64,000 bases of DNA from VAZQ01 sp036498625 (GTDB lineage: Bacteria > Pseudomonadota > Alphaproteobacteria > Rhizobiales > Xanthobacteraceae): the NCBI GenBank assembly GCA_036498625.1, contig DASYFD010000314.1, positions 1 to 64,000 on the forward strand, written 5' to 3'. Under the pieces are notes generated by a model. That model saw only the letters and a list, made by a program, of their open reading frames with translations, ran no database searches and was not told the DNA's origin. Below are positions 51,270-60,391 of the stretch, one piece after another (within the stretch, counting starts at the first letter, position 1; the number at the start of each line of letters is the position of its first letter). The position numbers were made by a program, and so were the translations under genes.

Positions 51270-51494
51270 CTAATCGTCACTCACCGGCATTTTCACTCTG
51301 TAGGTCGGGATTGCAGCGTCTGTCCATTTGACCATCACCCGGTGGCAGACCTCGCAGCTGGCGGACCCGCTGTCACGCGCCGGCGAGCTCAGGCTCACCT
51401 GGTACTCGGTCCCGCAATGCGGACAGGTAAAGTCCTGGTCACCGCAGCGCGTTATCCGGACCATGGGCCGAGCCGGCGGCTGGGTGATCCTCAC
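51270..51494 (-). CDS. Small zinc-ribbon protein
   Basis: This 74-residue protein has CPHC at 24-27 and CEVC at 47-50, a spacing suitable for a zinc ribbon. The start is a GTG that shares one base with the stop of the DUF883-like gene, which suggests coupling. An ATG ten codons further in is possible. Function unknown. It may be a regulator or a metal-buffer protein of the envelope stress locus. Confidence 0.65.
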   Translation of the reverse strand: MRITQPPARPMVRITRCGDQDFTCPHCGTEYQVSLSSPARDSGSASCEVCHRVMVKWTDAAIPTYRVKMPVSDD

Positions 51495-51883
51495 TATCGA
51501 CGCTTGGCTGCTCCGCCGACCATCCCGATCAGGATTCCCACCCCGACGGCGACCGCCAGCGTGACCAGCGGACGGTGCTCGACCTCGCTCGCCACCCGCT
51601 CCAGGGCGTCGTTGCCGAACTTGGCGCCGAACTTGGCGGCCTCGTTGCCGAAGCGCATCGCTTCGTCCCCGGCAAGGCGCCGGCCGCTACGGAAGCGATC
51701 GACGATCTCGGTCACCGCGGAGGCGATGGCGTCGCCGATGTGATCCCCGGCCGCGGAGGCGTTGGCCGAGGCGCGACGGCCGGCCTTGCGCCCGACCCGC
51801 TCGAGCTCGCCCTCCAGGGCGCGCAAGCGGCCCTCGATGGCGGAGATGCTGGGGGCGAATGCAGATGAACGTTGATGGAACAT
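51494..51883 (-). CDS. DUF883-type (ElaB/YqjD-like) membrane-anchored protein
   Basis: This 129-residue protein has a long amphipathic helical region (about 15-95) and a C-terminal membrane segment (VTLAVAVGVGILIGMVGG). This is the layout of ElaB/YqjD proteins, which bind ribosomes or coat the inner membrane in stationary phase. The ATG at 51883 follows AAGGAT. It is divergent from the CsbD-like gene. A second, shorter protein of the same type is encoded at 55136-55393. Confidence 0.72.
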   Translation of the reverse strand: MFHQRSSAFAPSISAIEGRLRALEGELERVGRKAGRRASANASAAGDHIGDAIASAVTEIVDRFRSGRRLAGDEAMRFGNEAAKFGAKFGNDALERVASEVEHRPLVTLAVAVGVGILIGMVGGAAKRR

Positions 51884-52052
51884 GGACTGTATCCTTCGGG
51901 GCAATGAGACCGGTATGGTGGTGAGCGGTTTGGCGGTGTTTCGCGTGCAAAGGCTAACTCCCAACGCCGAAGCACCCGATCGGTTCCATCGCGGGAACCA
52001 AAGGCCCGCTCGAAGGTTAGGCACTCATCAATCCTTCGTCGGAGCAGTACCC

Positions 52053-52358
52053 ATGGACGACAACCGCACGAGCGGCGCCGCCAAGAATTTTGCAGGAAAA
52101 GTGGAAGAGGGCTTTGGTCGCGCGACCGGCGATGCAAAGACCAGGGTGCAAGGGCAAATGAAGCAAGCCGAAGGGAGCATCCAGGATCTGTACGGCCAGG
52201 CCATCGACTCGGCCGAGGACGCAATCGACGCGGTGCGGCAAATGCCCGCTTCGGTCGACGACACGATCCGCCACTATATCGAGAGCAATCCCTACACTAC
52301 CGCAGCCATTGCGCTGGGGCTGGGCTGGCTGATCGGCAGATCGCACCGTCCATTCTAG
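52053..52358 (+). CDS. CsbD-family stress protein with C-terminal anchor
   Basis: This 101-residue protein begins with the CsbD domain (NFAGKVEEGFGRATGDAK, then VQGQMKQAEGSIQDLYG). A C-terminal hydrophobic segment ending in LGLGWLIGRSHRPF follows, as in YqjD-like proteins. The ATG follows GGAG at a good distance. CsbD proteins are typical general-stress proteins. Together with its divergent partner it appears to be part of a stress-response locus. Confidence 0.8.
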   Translation: MDDNRTSGAAKNFAGKVEEGFGRATGDAKTRVQGQMKQAEGSIQDLYGQAIDSAEDAIDAVRQMPASVDDTIRHYIESNPYTTAAIALGLGWLIGRSHRPF

Positions 52359-52500
52359 ATGCCTGCACGAGAGCCCCGTCTCGAGGTCGGGACTGTCACC
52401 TACAGCATGGAATTGATTAAGGCTCGGGAAGAACCGCATCCGCGGCTCCCGGGCCGAGCGGCATTGATCGTTCAGCAATCGATCGCGGCGGTCCCAACCC

Positions 52501-54459
52501 ATGAGAGTCTACATGCCCGAGCTAGCGCCGGCCAAATCTTGGCGCCCCATAAGATCCGAGCTGCCCGCATCGGCCCAGACCACCATGCTGTTCACCGTGG
52601 CGATCATCTCGGCACTGTACTTCGGACGCGAGGTGCTGGTGCCGATCGCTTTGGCGCTGTTGTTGAGCTTCGCGCTCGCCCCGCTGGTCCGCATTCTGCA
52701 AGCCGGTCGGGTCCCGCGCACGTTGGCCGTCATTCTTGTCGTGCTCGCCGCCTTCGCCGGTATTTTCAGCCTCGGTGCCCTGATGGTTTCGCAGGTCAAC
52801 CAGCTCGCCAGCGAGCTTCCGCGTTATCAGTCCACACTACGCGACAAGATTCAAAGCCTGCGTGGCGCGGCGGCGGGTACCGGCACGCTCGAGCGCGCCT
52901 CGCAGGTGTTGCAGGATTTGAGCACCGAGCTCGACAAGCCCACGGCAACTCGTCCCGTCATCGGCCTGCCCGCCAGCACGGCTCCCGACCGGCCGATTCC
53001 CGTCGAGGTCAAGCAGCCGGATCCGGGCGCATTGCAGACCTTGGTGGCGCTGATCACGCCGCTTATCCATCCCCTTGCAACCACCGGCATCGTGGTGATC
53101 TTCGTGATCTTCATCCTGATGCAGAGGCAGGATTTGAGGAATCGGCTGGTTCGGCTGGCAGGCTCCCAGGATCTGCAGCGCACCACGGCTGCGCTCGACG
53201 ATGCCGGCCAAAGGCTCAGCCGATTGTTTTTGACCCAGCTCGGCCTCAATGCTGCCTATGGCGTCGTGGTCGGTCTCGGGCTGTGGTTCATCGGGGTTCC
53301 GAGCGCTCCCCTGTGGGGAATGCTGGCGATGATCCTGCGTTTCGTACCCTACATCGGTGCGTTCATTTCCGCGATCTTTCCCCTCATCCTGGCAGCCGCG
53401 GTCGGGCCGGACTGGACGATGGCGCTGTGGACCGGGGCCATGTTCCTGATCCTGGAGCCCGTGGTCGGGCAGATCATCGAGCCATTGCTGTTCGGGCACA
53501 GCAGCGGCCTTTCGCCCGTGGCGGTCATCGCCGCCGCCACCTTCTGGACCTGGCTTTGGGGACCGGTCGGGCTGATCTTGGCTACCCCGTTGACGATTTG
53601 CCTGGTGGTGCTCGGGCGGCACGTGGATCGCCTGGCTTTCCTCGATGTGATGCTCGGGGATCAACCGGCCTTGTCGCCGCCGGAGCTGGTCTATCAGCGC
53701 ATGCTGGCGCGCGACCCGGTTGAGGCGGTCGAGCAGGCACAGAAGTTTCTGAAGGACAAGCCGCTCGTCGCCTATTACGATGAGGTCGTGATCGAGGGCC
53801 TGCGGCTGGCGCAAGGGGATGCGGAACGCGGCTCGCTCGACGATGAGCGCAAAATCCATATCCGAGATGCCGTCGCGGAGATCGTCGACGACCTCGGCAG
53901 CCATGAGGATGAAGTCGCGCCGCCTCCCGAAATCGACAGCAGCGCCGACGCCCCGCTTGCACAAATCGACCAGGCCGAAAAGGACCCGAGCCCGCCGCCG
54001 CGGCAATTGCCGGAGCGATGGCGCACGCCCAAGCCGGTGCTCTGCATTCCGGGCGTCGGCCTGCTCGACGAAGCCGTCGCCCTCATGCTGGCACAGCTGG
54101 TGGAAAGAAAGGGCATCGGGGCGCGGGCCGAGCCGGCCGATGCGCTGTCGATGTCCCGCATCTTCAGCCTGGACACCAAGGAAGTCGCGCTCATCTGTCT
54201 TTGTTATGTCGAGAACGCGACATCGGCACAGGTCCGCTACGCTGTTCGACGTTTGCGCCGGAAGGCGCCGGGCGCGTTCATCCTGGTTGCGCTGGTCGGA
54301 ACCGGCGACGGCATCGATGCGCAGGCGATCCGCGAGCTCACCGACGTCGCGCTGGTCAAGCCTTCGCTTGCCGACACGGTCGAAAAGATTCTCGAGCAAG
54401 CGACCGCCACGGTGAAGGAGAGCGATGTTCTGCATGAGGACTTGAAATCGCACGCATGA
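52501..54459 (+). CDS. AI-2E family transporter with cytoplasmic C-terminal extension
   Basis: This 652-residue protein has eight or so helices in its first 390 residues with the AI-2E family pattern (PLWGMLAMILRFVPYIGAF and LFGHSSGLSPVAVI). A hydrophilic extension of about 260 residues follows, unusual for the family, whose members are usually about 350 residues. The extension has an acidic segment (460-490) and then a domain with GVGLLDEAVALML and ALVGTGDGIDA, which looks like a small Rossmann-type fold. The substrate is unknown. The ferritin-like gene follows 57 bases downstream. Confidence 0.8.
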   Translation: MRVYMPELAPAKSWRPIRSELPASAQTTMLFTVAIISALYFGREVLVPIALALLLSFALAPLVRILQAGRVPRTLAVILVVLAAFAGIFSLGALMVSQVNQLASELPRYQSTLRDKIQSLRGAAAGTGTLERASQVLQDLSTELDKPTATRPVIGLPASTAPDRPIPVEVKQPDPGALQTLVALITPLIHPLATTGIVVIFVIFILMQRQDLRNRLVRLAGSQDLQRTTAALDDAGQRLSRLFLTQLGLNAAYGVVVGLGLWFIGVPSAPLWGMLAMILRFVPYIGAFISAIFPLILAAAVGPDWTMALWTGAMFLILEPVVGQIIEPLLFGHSSGLSPVAVIAAATFWTWLWGPVGLILATPLTICLVVLGRHVDRLAFLDVMLGDQPALSPPELVYQRMLARDPVEAVEQAQKFLKDKPLVAYYDEVVIEGLRLAQGDAERGSLDDERKIHIRDAVAEIVDDLGSHEDEVAPPPEIDSSADAPLAQIDQAEKDPSPPPRQLPERWRTPKPVLCIPGVGLLDEAVALMLAQLVERKGIGARAEPADALSMSRIFSLDTKEVALICLCYVENATSAQVRYAVRRLRRKAPGAFILVALVGTGDGIDAQAIRELTDVALVKPSLADTVEKILEQATATVKESDVLHEDLKSHA

Positions 54460-54516
54460 TATCGTTAGAGAATGGTCGCCACACATCCAGGCCGGTAATC
54501 TGTAGAGGAGAATGAG

Positions 54517-55011
54517 ATGGTCGAGCAGAAGTCAGACAAGGGCGAGCAGGCGGTTTCCCGCGATCGCTTGGCCGAGCTGTTGAACGAAGACCTTTCCCGC
54601 GAATACCAGGCCATCATCTCCTATGTGGTGTATTCCCAGGTGCTCAAAGGCGCCGAGTACATGAGCATCGCCGAGCAGCTCGAAACCCACGCCCAGCAGG
54701 AGCTCAAGCACGCCCTGATCATTTCGCGCCAGATCGATTATCTGGGCAAGATGCCCACCGTCACCGCCAAGCCGGTAAAGACATCGGAAAAGGCCAAGGA
54801 CATGCTCCGCTTCGATTTGGACAACGAGAATGAGACCATCCGCAATTACCGCGAGCGGGTGCGGCAGTGCGAAGCGCTGGGCGAATATGCGCTGGCGGAG
54901 CAGATCCGTCAGATTCTCATCGACGAGCAGGATCACCAGATCGATCTGGCCACTGCTCTCGGCGAAGATGTCCCCGATCTCACAGGTCCGCACCGCGCGG
55001 CCAAGAAGTAA
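54517..55011 (+). CDS. Ferritin-like (bacterioferritin-type) protein
   Basis: This 164-residue protein is a four-helix bundle with the first-helix pattern NEDLSREYQAIISYVVYS and the second ETHAQQELKHALIISRQI. These supply Glu and His ligands of a di-iron centre. The last helix contains ILIDEQDHQIDLA, with a second ExxH set. It may store iron or protect against peroxides. The start follows AGAGGAGA. It lies next to the AI-2E transporter gene. Confidence 0.82.
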   Translation: MVEQKSDKGEQAVSRDRLAELLNEDLSREYQAIISYVVYSQVLKGAEYMSIAEQLETHAQQELKHALIISRQIDYLGKMPTVTAKPVKTSEKAKDMLRFDLDNENETIRNYRERVRQCEALGEYALAEQIRQILIDEQDHQIDLATALGEDVPDLTGPHRAAKK

Positions 55012-55135
55012 GCGTGGACGCAATCGCGCGCTGGCTGCTGCCGGCCAGCGCGGGTTTCCTTTTATGGAAATTGGCGTGAAAGACGTGGTTGCCCGGCACA
55101 CGGCCGGGCATGACCACCGTCAATGCGACCGCACT

Positions 55136-55393
55136 CTAACGCCGCCAGGTCGCGCCAAACAGGAATCCGATCGCGACGGCCAGCATCAGGGTCGTGTAGG
55201 GCCGCTTGGCCAACGATTCGTCGATTGCTTCCGCCACATTGCTTCCGACCTCGCGCACCGCGTCCAGGGCTTCCATGCCCTTGTCCTGCGCGTCCGAGAG
55301 CATGCTTTCGACATTCGAGCCGGTATTGGCGCGAGCGGCCGATCCCTTGGCATGGTTGCCGGCATGGCGCGCCGCATTGGACGTGTTGGACAT
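55136..55393 (-). CDS. Small DUF883-type membrane-anchored protein
   Basis: This 85-residue protein has a charged helix (about 25-60) and a C-terminal membrane segment (TTLMLAVAIGFLFGATWRR). The ATG at 55393 has AAGGAG upstream at a good distance; a GTG three codons earlier would overlap that site. It is related in layout to the protein encoded at 51494-51883. Confidence 0.75.
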   Translation of the reverse strand: MSNTSNAARHAGNHAKGSAARANTGSNVESMLSDAQDKGMEALDAVREVGSNVAEAIDESLAKRPYTTLMLAVAIGFLFGATWRR

Positions 55394-55582
55394 CAGGCTC
55401 ACTCCTTGGGGAATTGAAATGGTTGCGCATTATAACGGGACGAACGCGTGAAGGTTCCGATCAGGGGCTTGACGATATCGCCTTGCGCGAAAGTGCCCCC
55501 CGAACTCCAGCGGGAGGGAACCAAATTTTTGTACACTTGTTGGGAGGACTGCAGCCCCGCGGTGGGGCCTATGGAGGCTAGG

Positions 55583-55657
55583 ATGCCAGTCATTCTTTGG
55601 TTGCTGGGAGTGCCGTTGGTGGTGGTCGTCGCGCTCATGCTCACGCACGTCATCTGA
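55583..55657 (+). CDS. Candidate 24-residue membrane peptide
   Basis: The frame encodes MPVILWLLGVPLVV followed by a second hydrophobic run and ends HVI, so nearly the whole peptide is one membrane helix. A GGAGG ribosome site lies at the right distance before the ATG, and a strong rho-independent terminator follows 26 bases after the stop. Ribosome site, hydrophobic pattern and terminator together make it likely to be a real small gene. The function is unknown. Confidence 0.6.
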   Translation: MPVILWLLGVPLVVVVALMLTHVI

Positions 55658-55682
55658 GTGGGCTTGCCACCCGGATTGAGAC

Positions 55683-55713
55683 AAAGCCCCGCTTGTTCAG
55701 CGGGGCTTTTTTT
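55683..55713 (+). terminator. Rho-independent terminator
   Basis: GCCCCGC and GCGGGGC pair around a six-base loop, followed by seven T on the plus strand. It ends the transcript of the small membrane peptide gene. On the minus strand a shorter T run could also end glyS-oriented antisense transcription. Confidence 0.85.
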
Positions 55714-55734
55714 GCCCAGTCGAAAGCGCGGAAA

Positions 55735-57837
55735 CTACGATCCTTCGATCTTGGAGAAATCAGCGACCGCCCGGGTGGCGGCGCGGATTTCGTTGAGCAG
55801 CCGAAGCCGATTTTCGCGCAGCGGCTGATCGTCCACATTGACCGTGACCTTGTCGAAGAAGGCGTCCACATGCGGGCGCAGCTTGGCCATCGCCAGCATG
55901 GCCGCGGCGAAGTCCTCGCGCGCGACCGCGGCACCAGCCTCCTCCCCGACCGCGTCGATGGCCTTGGCCAGCTCCCATTCCTCGGCCTGCCGGTAGAACT
56001 GCGGGTCCGGCTTGCCCACATAGTCGCGCGCGTCCTTCTTCTCCTCGATCCGGATGATGTTGGTGGCGCGCTTGTAGCCGGCCAGCAGGTTCTTGCCGTC
56101 CTCGGTATCGAGGAACTTGCCCAGCGCCTGGATGCGGCGGACGACGAGAACCAGATCGTCCTGGCCGTCGAGCGCGAACACCGCATCGACCAGATCGTGG
56201 CGCGCGCCCTGCTCGCGCAGCTGGACCTTGAGGCGGTCGGCGAAGAAGGCAAGCAGACCAGCGGGCACAAGGCCGCTGCCAATCACAAGCGTGCCGGTGG
56301 CGAACAAGCCATTTTTGATTTCGAAATCGATAGCGGGAATTAGTCTCAACCGAATTGCATTATCAAGGATAATCCTGATCACGCCGAGAGCCGCTCGCCG
56401 CAGCGCGTACGGGTCCTTTGATCCGGTCGGCTTCTCGTCGATCGCCCAGAAACCAACAAGCGTGTCGATCTTGTCGGCGAGCGCGACCGCGACCGAGACC
56501 GGATCGGCGGGCACCAGATCGTCCGGTCCCTTGGGCTTGTAATGGTCCTCACACGCATGGGCGACGGCTTCATCCTCACCCTGCGCTTCCGCCAGATACT
56601 TCCCCATCAGGCCCTGCAACTCGGGGAATTCACCCACCACCTCGGTGAGCAGGTCGGCCTTGCACAGGCGCGCCGCGCGCTTGGCCTTGTCGACGTCCGC
56701 GCCGACGACGGGAGCCAGCTCGGCGGCCAATCGCTCAATGCGCTCAATGCGCTGCGCCTGAGTGCCGAGCTTCTCGTGGAAGATGATCGCGTCGAACTTC
56801 GGCAGCCGGTCCTCGAGCTTTACCTTCAAATCGGTCTCGTAGAAGAACTTCGCATCCGACAGCCGCGCCCGGATGACGCGCTCGTTGCCGGCCGTGATCG
56901 CGGCGCCGCCGTCCTGCGCTTCGGTGTTGGCGACCAGGATGAATTTGCTCACCAGCCTGGCGGTCTGTGGATCGCGCAGCACGAAGCATTTCTGGTTGGC
57001 GCGGATGGTGGTGCGGATCACCTCGGGCGGGATCGAAAGGAAGGCCTCGTCGAATGAGCCCATGAGCACCACCGGCCATTCCACCAGGCCGGCGACCTCG
57101 GCGAGCAGGCCCGCATCCTCCACCAGCTCGTAGCCTTGCGCAAAGGCGAGGTTCTTGGCGTCGTGCAGGATCATGTCGCGGCGCCGCTCGGGATCGAGCA
57201 TCACCTTCGCCTTGGCAAGCTTGACCACATAATCGTCGAAACGCTTCACCGGGAACGGATCGGGCGCGAGGAAACGGTGGCCGCGGGTCTGGTTGCCGGC
57301 CGCAATGCCGTCAACCGAGAACACTACGATATCGGGCTCCTCGGTCTCCGGCCCGAACGTCGCCAGGATGGAATGCAGCGGACGCACCCAGGTCAGCCGG
57401 CCGTCGCCCCAGCGCATGGATTTCGGCCAGGGGAAACTCCTGATCACCTCGGGCACGATCTCGCCGATCACCTCAATGGCGGGCCGGCCCTGCTTCTCGA
57501 TCACTGCCACGTAGAAGTCGCCCTTTTTCCCATCCTTCTCGATCTTGGCCTGATCGATCGAGGCGAGCCCCGCGGCCTTGAGGAATCCCCTGATGGCGCC
57601 CTCGGGCGAGCCCACGCGCGGGCCTTTCTTCTCGTCCCTCTGGTCGGGCTGGCGGGCCGGCACGCCCTGTACCGCGAGCGCAAGCCGGCGCGGCGTCGCG
57701 AACGCCTTGGCACCCTCGTAGACGAGCCCGGCCGCCACCAGCCGATCGGTGACCAGCTTTTTCAAATCCTCAGCCGCGCGCGCCTGCATGCGGGCGGGGA
57801 TTTCCTCGGAGAACAGCTCGAGCAGAAGGTCGGGCAT
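55735..57837 (-). CDS. glyS: Glycyl-tRNA synthetase beta subunit
   Basis: This 700-residue protein matches GlyS along its length, starting MPDLLLELFSEEIPARMQ and containing FPWPKSMRWG and TRGHRF elements. It ends with a helical anticodon-binding domain. It joins glycine to tRNA(Gly) together with GlyQ. It lies 58 bases downstream of the CDGSH gene, so glyQ, the CDGSH gene and glyS are read in that order on the minus strand. Confidence 0.95.
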   Translation of the reverse strand: MPDLLLELFSEEIPARMQARAAEDLKKLVTDRLVAAGLVYEGAKAFATPRRLALAVQGVPARQPDQRDEKKGPRVGSPEGAIRGFLKAAGLASIDQAKIEKDGKKGDFYVAVIEKQGRPAIEVIGEIVPEVIRSFPWPKSMRWGDGRLTWVRPLHSILATFGPETEEPDIVVFSVDGIAAGNQTRGHRFLAPDPFPVKRFDDYVVKLAKAKVMLDPERRRDMILHDAKNLAFAQGYELVEDAGLLAEVAGLVEWPVVLMGSFDEAFLSIPPEVIRTTIRANQKCFVLRDPQTARLVSKFILVANTEAQDGGAAITAGNERVIRARLSDAKFFYETDLKVKLEDRLPKFDAIIFHEKLGTQAQRIERIERLAAELAPVVGADVDKAKRAARLCKADLLTEVVGEFPELQGLMGKYLAEAQGEDEAVAHACEDHYKPKGPDDLVPADPVSVAVALADKIDTLVGFWAIDEKPTGSKDPYALRRAALGVIRIILDNAIRLRLIPAIDFEIKNGLFATGTLVIGSGLVPAGLLAFFADRLKVQLREQGARHDLVDAVFALDGQDDLVLVVRRIQALGKFLDTEDGKNLLAGYKRATNIIRIEEKKDARDYVGKPDPQFYRQAEEWELAKAIDAVGEEAGAAVAREDFAAAMLAMAKLRPHVDAFFDKVTVNVDDQPLRENRLRLLNEIRAATRAVADFSKIEGS

Positions 57838-57895
57838 TGCAATTCCTACGCCGCTTGCTTCTCCCCTCCCCTTGTAGTGAGGGGAGAAAAAGGGC

Positions 57896-58138
57896 TCACA
57901 GCTTCAGGTGGCTGTCGTCACAGATCGGCGGCGTTTTGGTACGCTTGCAGGTGCACAACAAGGCGCGCCGGTTGCGCTCGACCTTCCATTCCAGCGGCTC
58001 GATGCCGGTGCCCTCGTGCGAGCCGTCACAGAACGGCTGGCTCTGCGAGCGTCCGCAGCGGCACCACCAATAGGTCTCGCCGGCAACGAGCTCGACCAGC
58101 ACCGGCTCGCGACCGCCGATCTTGGGTTCGCTGCTCAT
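57896..58138 (-). CDS. CDGSH iron-sulfur domain protein (two motifs)
   Basis: This 80-residue protein has two CDGSH-type clusters. The first has C26, C28, C37 and H41 (CRCG and CDGSH). The second has C62, C64, C73 and H77 (CTCK and CDDSH). Each would bind a 2Fe-2S cluster through three Cys and one His. The ATG overlaps the glyQ stop by four bases and follows GGAGGAATC, so translation is coupled. Its role between the two subunits of glycyl-tRNA synthetase is unknown. Confidence 0.88.
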   Translation of the reverse strand: MSSEPKIGGREPVLVELVAGETYWWCRCGRSQSQPFCDGSHEGTGIEPLEWKVERNRRALLCTCKRTKTPPICDDSHLKL

Positions 58139-59094
58139 ACGATTCCTCCTCCGGCCGCGGTCGCGAGCCAAGCCTCGCCGCAGGCCTTGGCGAGCTCGCG
58201 CACGCGCAGAATGTAACCCTGCCGCTCGGTCACCGAGATCACACCGCGTGCATCGAGCAGGTTGAACACGTGGCTCGCCTTGATGCACTGGTCATAAGCC
58301 GGCAGCGCCATGAGATGATGGCGCGCGTTGCCTTTGACCCCCCACCCGGCCGCCAAATACTTGCGGCAGGCCGCCTCCGCCATCTTGAACTGCTCGAACA
58401 GCATATCGGTGTCGGCGACCTCGAAATTGTGCCGTGAATATTCCTGCTCGGCCTGCAGGAAGACGTCCCCATAGGTCACCCGCCGGGCATCGTCGCGGCC
58501 GTTGAAATTGAGGTCGTAGACGCGTTCGACGCCCTGCACATACATGGCGAGCCGCTCCAGCCCATAGGTGAGCTCGCCCGAGACCGGAGCGCATTCGAAG
58601 CCGGCGACCTGCTGGAAATAGGTGAACTGCGACACTTCCATGCCGTCGCACCAGCACTCCCAGCCGAGCCCCCAGGCGCCGAGCGTCGGGCTTTCCCAGT
58701 CGTCCTCGACAAAACGGATGTCATGCAGCTTGGCATCGACGCCGATCTCGGCGAGCGACTTGAGATAGAGGTCCTGCAGATCGGGCGGCGACGGCTTCAG
58801 GATCACCTGGAACTGATAATAGTGCTGCAGCCGGTTGGGATTCTCGCCGTAGCGGCCGTCCTTCGGCCGGCGCGAGGGCTGCACATAGGCGGCATTCCAG
58901 GGCCTGGGTCCAAGCGAGCGCAGCGTGGTCGCCGGATGAAAGGTGCCGGCCCCGACCTCCATGTCATAGGGCTGCAGGATCACGCAGCCATAGTCCGCCC
59001 AATAGCGCTCGAGCGCCAGGATCAGCCCCTGGAACGAGCGCCTGGGATCCATGTGATCCGGATGCGTGCTGGGAGGCGGATCGACAGCGGCCAT
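58135..59094 (-). CDS. glyQ: Glycyl-tRNA synthetase alpha subunit
   Basis: This 319-residue protein is GlyQ, with the conserved opening FQGLILALERYWADYGC, then FHPATTLRSLGP and QPSRRPKDGRYGENPNRLQHYYQ in the catalytic class II core. An ATG at 59052 is a possible shorter start that is closer to the family's usual N-terminus. Its stop overlaps the CDGSH gene start. Confidence 0.95.
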   Translation of the reverse strand: MAAVDPPPSTHPDHMDPRRSFQGLILALERYWADYGCVILQPYDMEVGAGTFHPATTLRSLGPRPWNAAYVQPSRRPKDGRYGENPNRLQHYYQFQVILKPSPPDLQDLYLKSLAEIGVDAKLHDIRFVEDDWESPTLGAWGLGWECWCDGMEVSQFTYFQQVAGFECAPVSGELTYGLERLAMYVQGVERVYDLNFNGRDDARRVTYGDVFLQAEQEYSRHNFEVADTDMLFEQFKMAEAACRKYLAAGWGVKGNARHHLMALPAYDQCIKASHVFNLLDARGVISVTERQGYILRVRELAKACGEAWLATAAGGGIV

Positions 59095-59170
59095 TGCGCA
59101 ATTTCGTGCTTGAGGATTGGGCGCGGACCCTATCGGGGGGGCCCGGAGGGGTCAAGAAACTCGTCCCGAA

Positions 59171-59235
59171 GGGCGGCCACAAGGGCCGCCCCTACGCAAC
59201 GGCCGGTTTCGTAGGGGCGCCCCTCGTGGGCGCCC
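59171..59235. repeat. Double-hairpin intergenic element
   Basis: GGGCGGCC pairs with GGCCGCCC at 59171-59191. GGGCGCCC occurs twice at 59215-59222 and 59228-59235 and can form another stem. CTACG and CGTAG pair between them. Such elements with CGTAGGGGCG arms are common intergenic repeats in Alphaproteobacteria. Only one copy is seen here. Confidence 0.6.
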
Positions 59236-59334
59236 GCGCGGGCGACATATGCGCGCGCCGGGCTGCCGGCACCATGGCCCAACCGGGTCCGGGAGGTTAA
59301 TCTCCGCCAAGCTGCGAAGCCTTGGAGGAACGAC

Positions 59335-60330
59335 GTGGGACACTCTCGCCGACTGAATGCCCTCATTGCCGTGGGATCGATCGCAGGCGCCTTGCTGGCG
59401 CCTGGCGCGGCGCCGGCGCAGACCTATCCGAACCATCCGGTCAGGCTGGTGGTCGGATTCGCGCCCGGCGGAAACACCGACCTCATTGCCCGCATCGTCG
59501 CCGACAAGGTGCAAGGCGTGCTCGGGCAAAGGGTCATTATCGACAACCGCGGCGGCGCCAACGGCGCCATCGCGGCCGACACGGTGGCAAAGGCGGCGCC
59601 CGACGGCTACACGCTGTTCTTCACCACCGTGGGGGCGGTCGCGATCAATCCCGCCTTCCGCAAGGATCTGCCCTACGATCCGGTCAAGGATTTCGCGCCG
59701 GTCGCCCTCATCGGCCGCGCCGCGCCGGTGCTCGCGGTGGACCCCACGCTCGGGATCAAGTCCGCCCGCGACCTGGTGGCGCTCGCCAAGCAGAAACCCA
59801 ACACCGTGAGTGTCGGCATGACCGGCGTCGGCGCCATCTCCCACATGGCGCTCGAATTGTTCGAGTCCACCGCCGACGTGAAGTTCGTCCATGTTCCGTT
59901 TCGCGGCTCGGGACCGGCGCTCGCCGATCTCCTGGGCGGGCATGTCAACGGAATCATGATCGACGTCTCGGTCATGCTCGAGCACATCAAGGCCGGCAAG
60001 ATCAGGCCGCTCGGCACCACCTCGGCGGTGCGCTCCGATCTGGTGCCGGATATCCCGACCCTGGTGGAGCAGGGCTATCCGGGCGCGGTGGCGGAAAACT
60101 GGACCGCGCTGTTCGCGCCGGCCAAGACCCCGCCCGAGGTCATCGCCAAGCTCAATGCCGCATTCCTCGCAACCGTCAACGAACCCGACATGCGCCGCAA
60201 GTTCGCCGAGAATGCAATCTCGGCGGCGCCGAGCTCGCCGGAGGAGCTCGGCCAGCTGCTGCGCAGCGAGATCGTGAAATGGGACACGCTGATCCGCGAG
60301 AAGGGCATCACCATCAAGCCCGAGGAATGA
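59335..60330 (+). CDS. Bug/TctC-type periplasmic substrate-binding protein
   Basis: This 331-residue protein has a signal peptide ending at AQT (about residue 30). The classical TctC opening YPNHPVRLVVGFAPGGNTD follows, and later APVALIGRA and GHVNGIMIDVSVMLEHIKAG. The GTG start follows GGAGGAACG. No transporter genes lie beside it, as is common for this expanded family. The ligand is probably an organic acid. Confidence 0.87.
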   Translation: MGHSRRLNALIAVGSIAGALLAPGAAPAQTYPNHPVRLVVGFAPGGNTDLIARIVADKVQGVLGQRVIIDNRGGANGAIAADTVAKAAPDGYTLFFTTVGAVAINPAFRKDLPYDPVKDFAPVALIGRAAPVLAVDPTLGIKSARDLVALAKQKPNTVSVGMTGVGAISHMALELFESTADVKFVHVPFRGSGPALADLLGGHVNGIMIDVSVMLEHIKAGKIRPLGTTSAVRSDLVPDIPTLVEQGYPGAVAENWTALFAPAKTPPEVIAKLNAAFLATVNEPDMRRKFAENAISAAPSSPEELGQLLRSEIVKWDTLIREKGITIKPEE

Positions 60331-60391
60331 GCTTCAAGAAAACCTTGCCTGCCTGATTTGCGTCCGCCGTCAATCGTAGCGGAGAGCCGTC

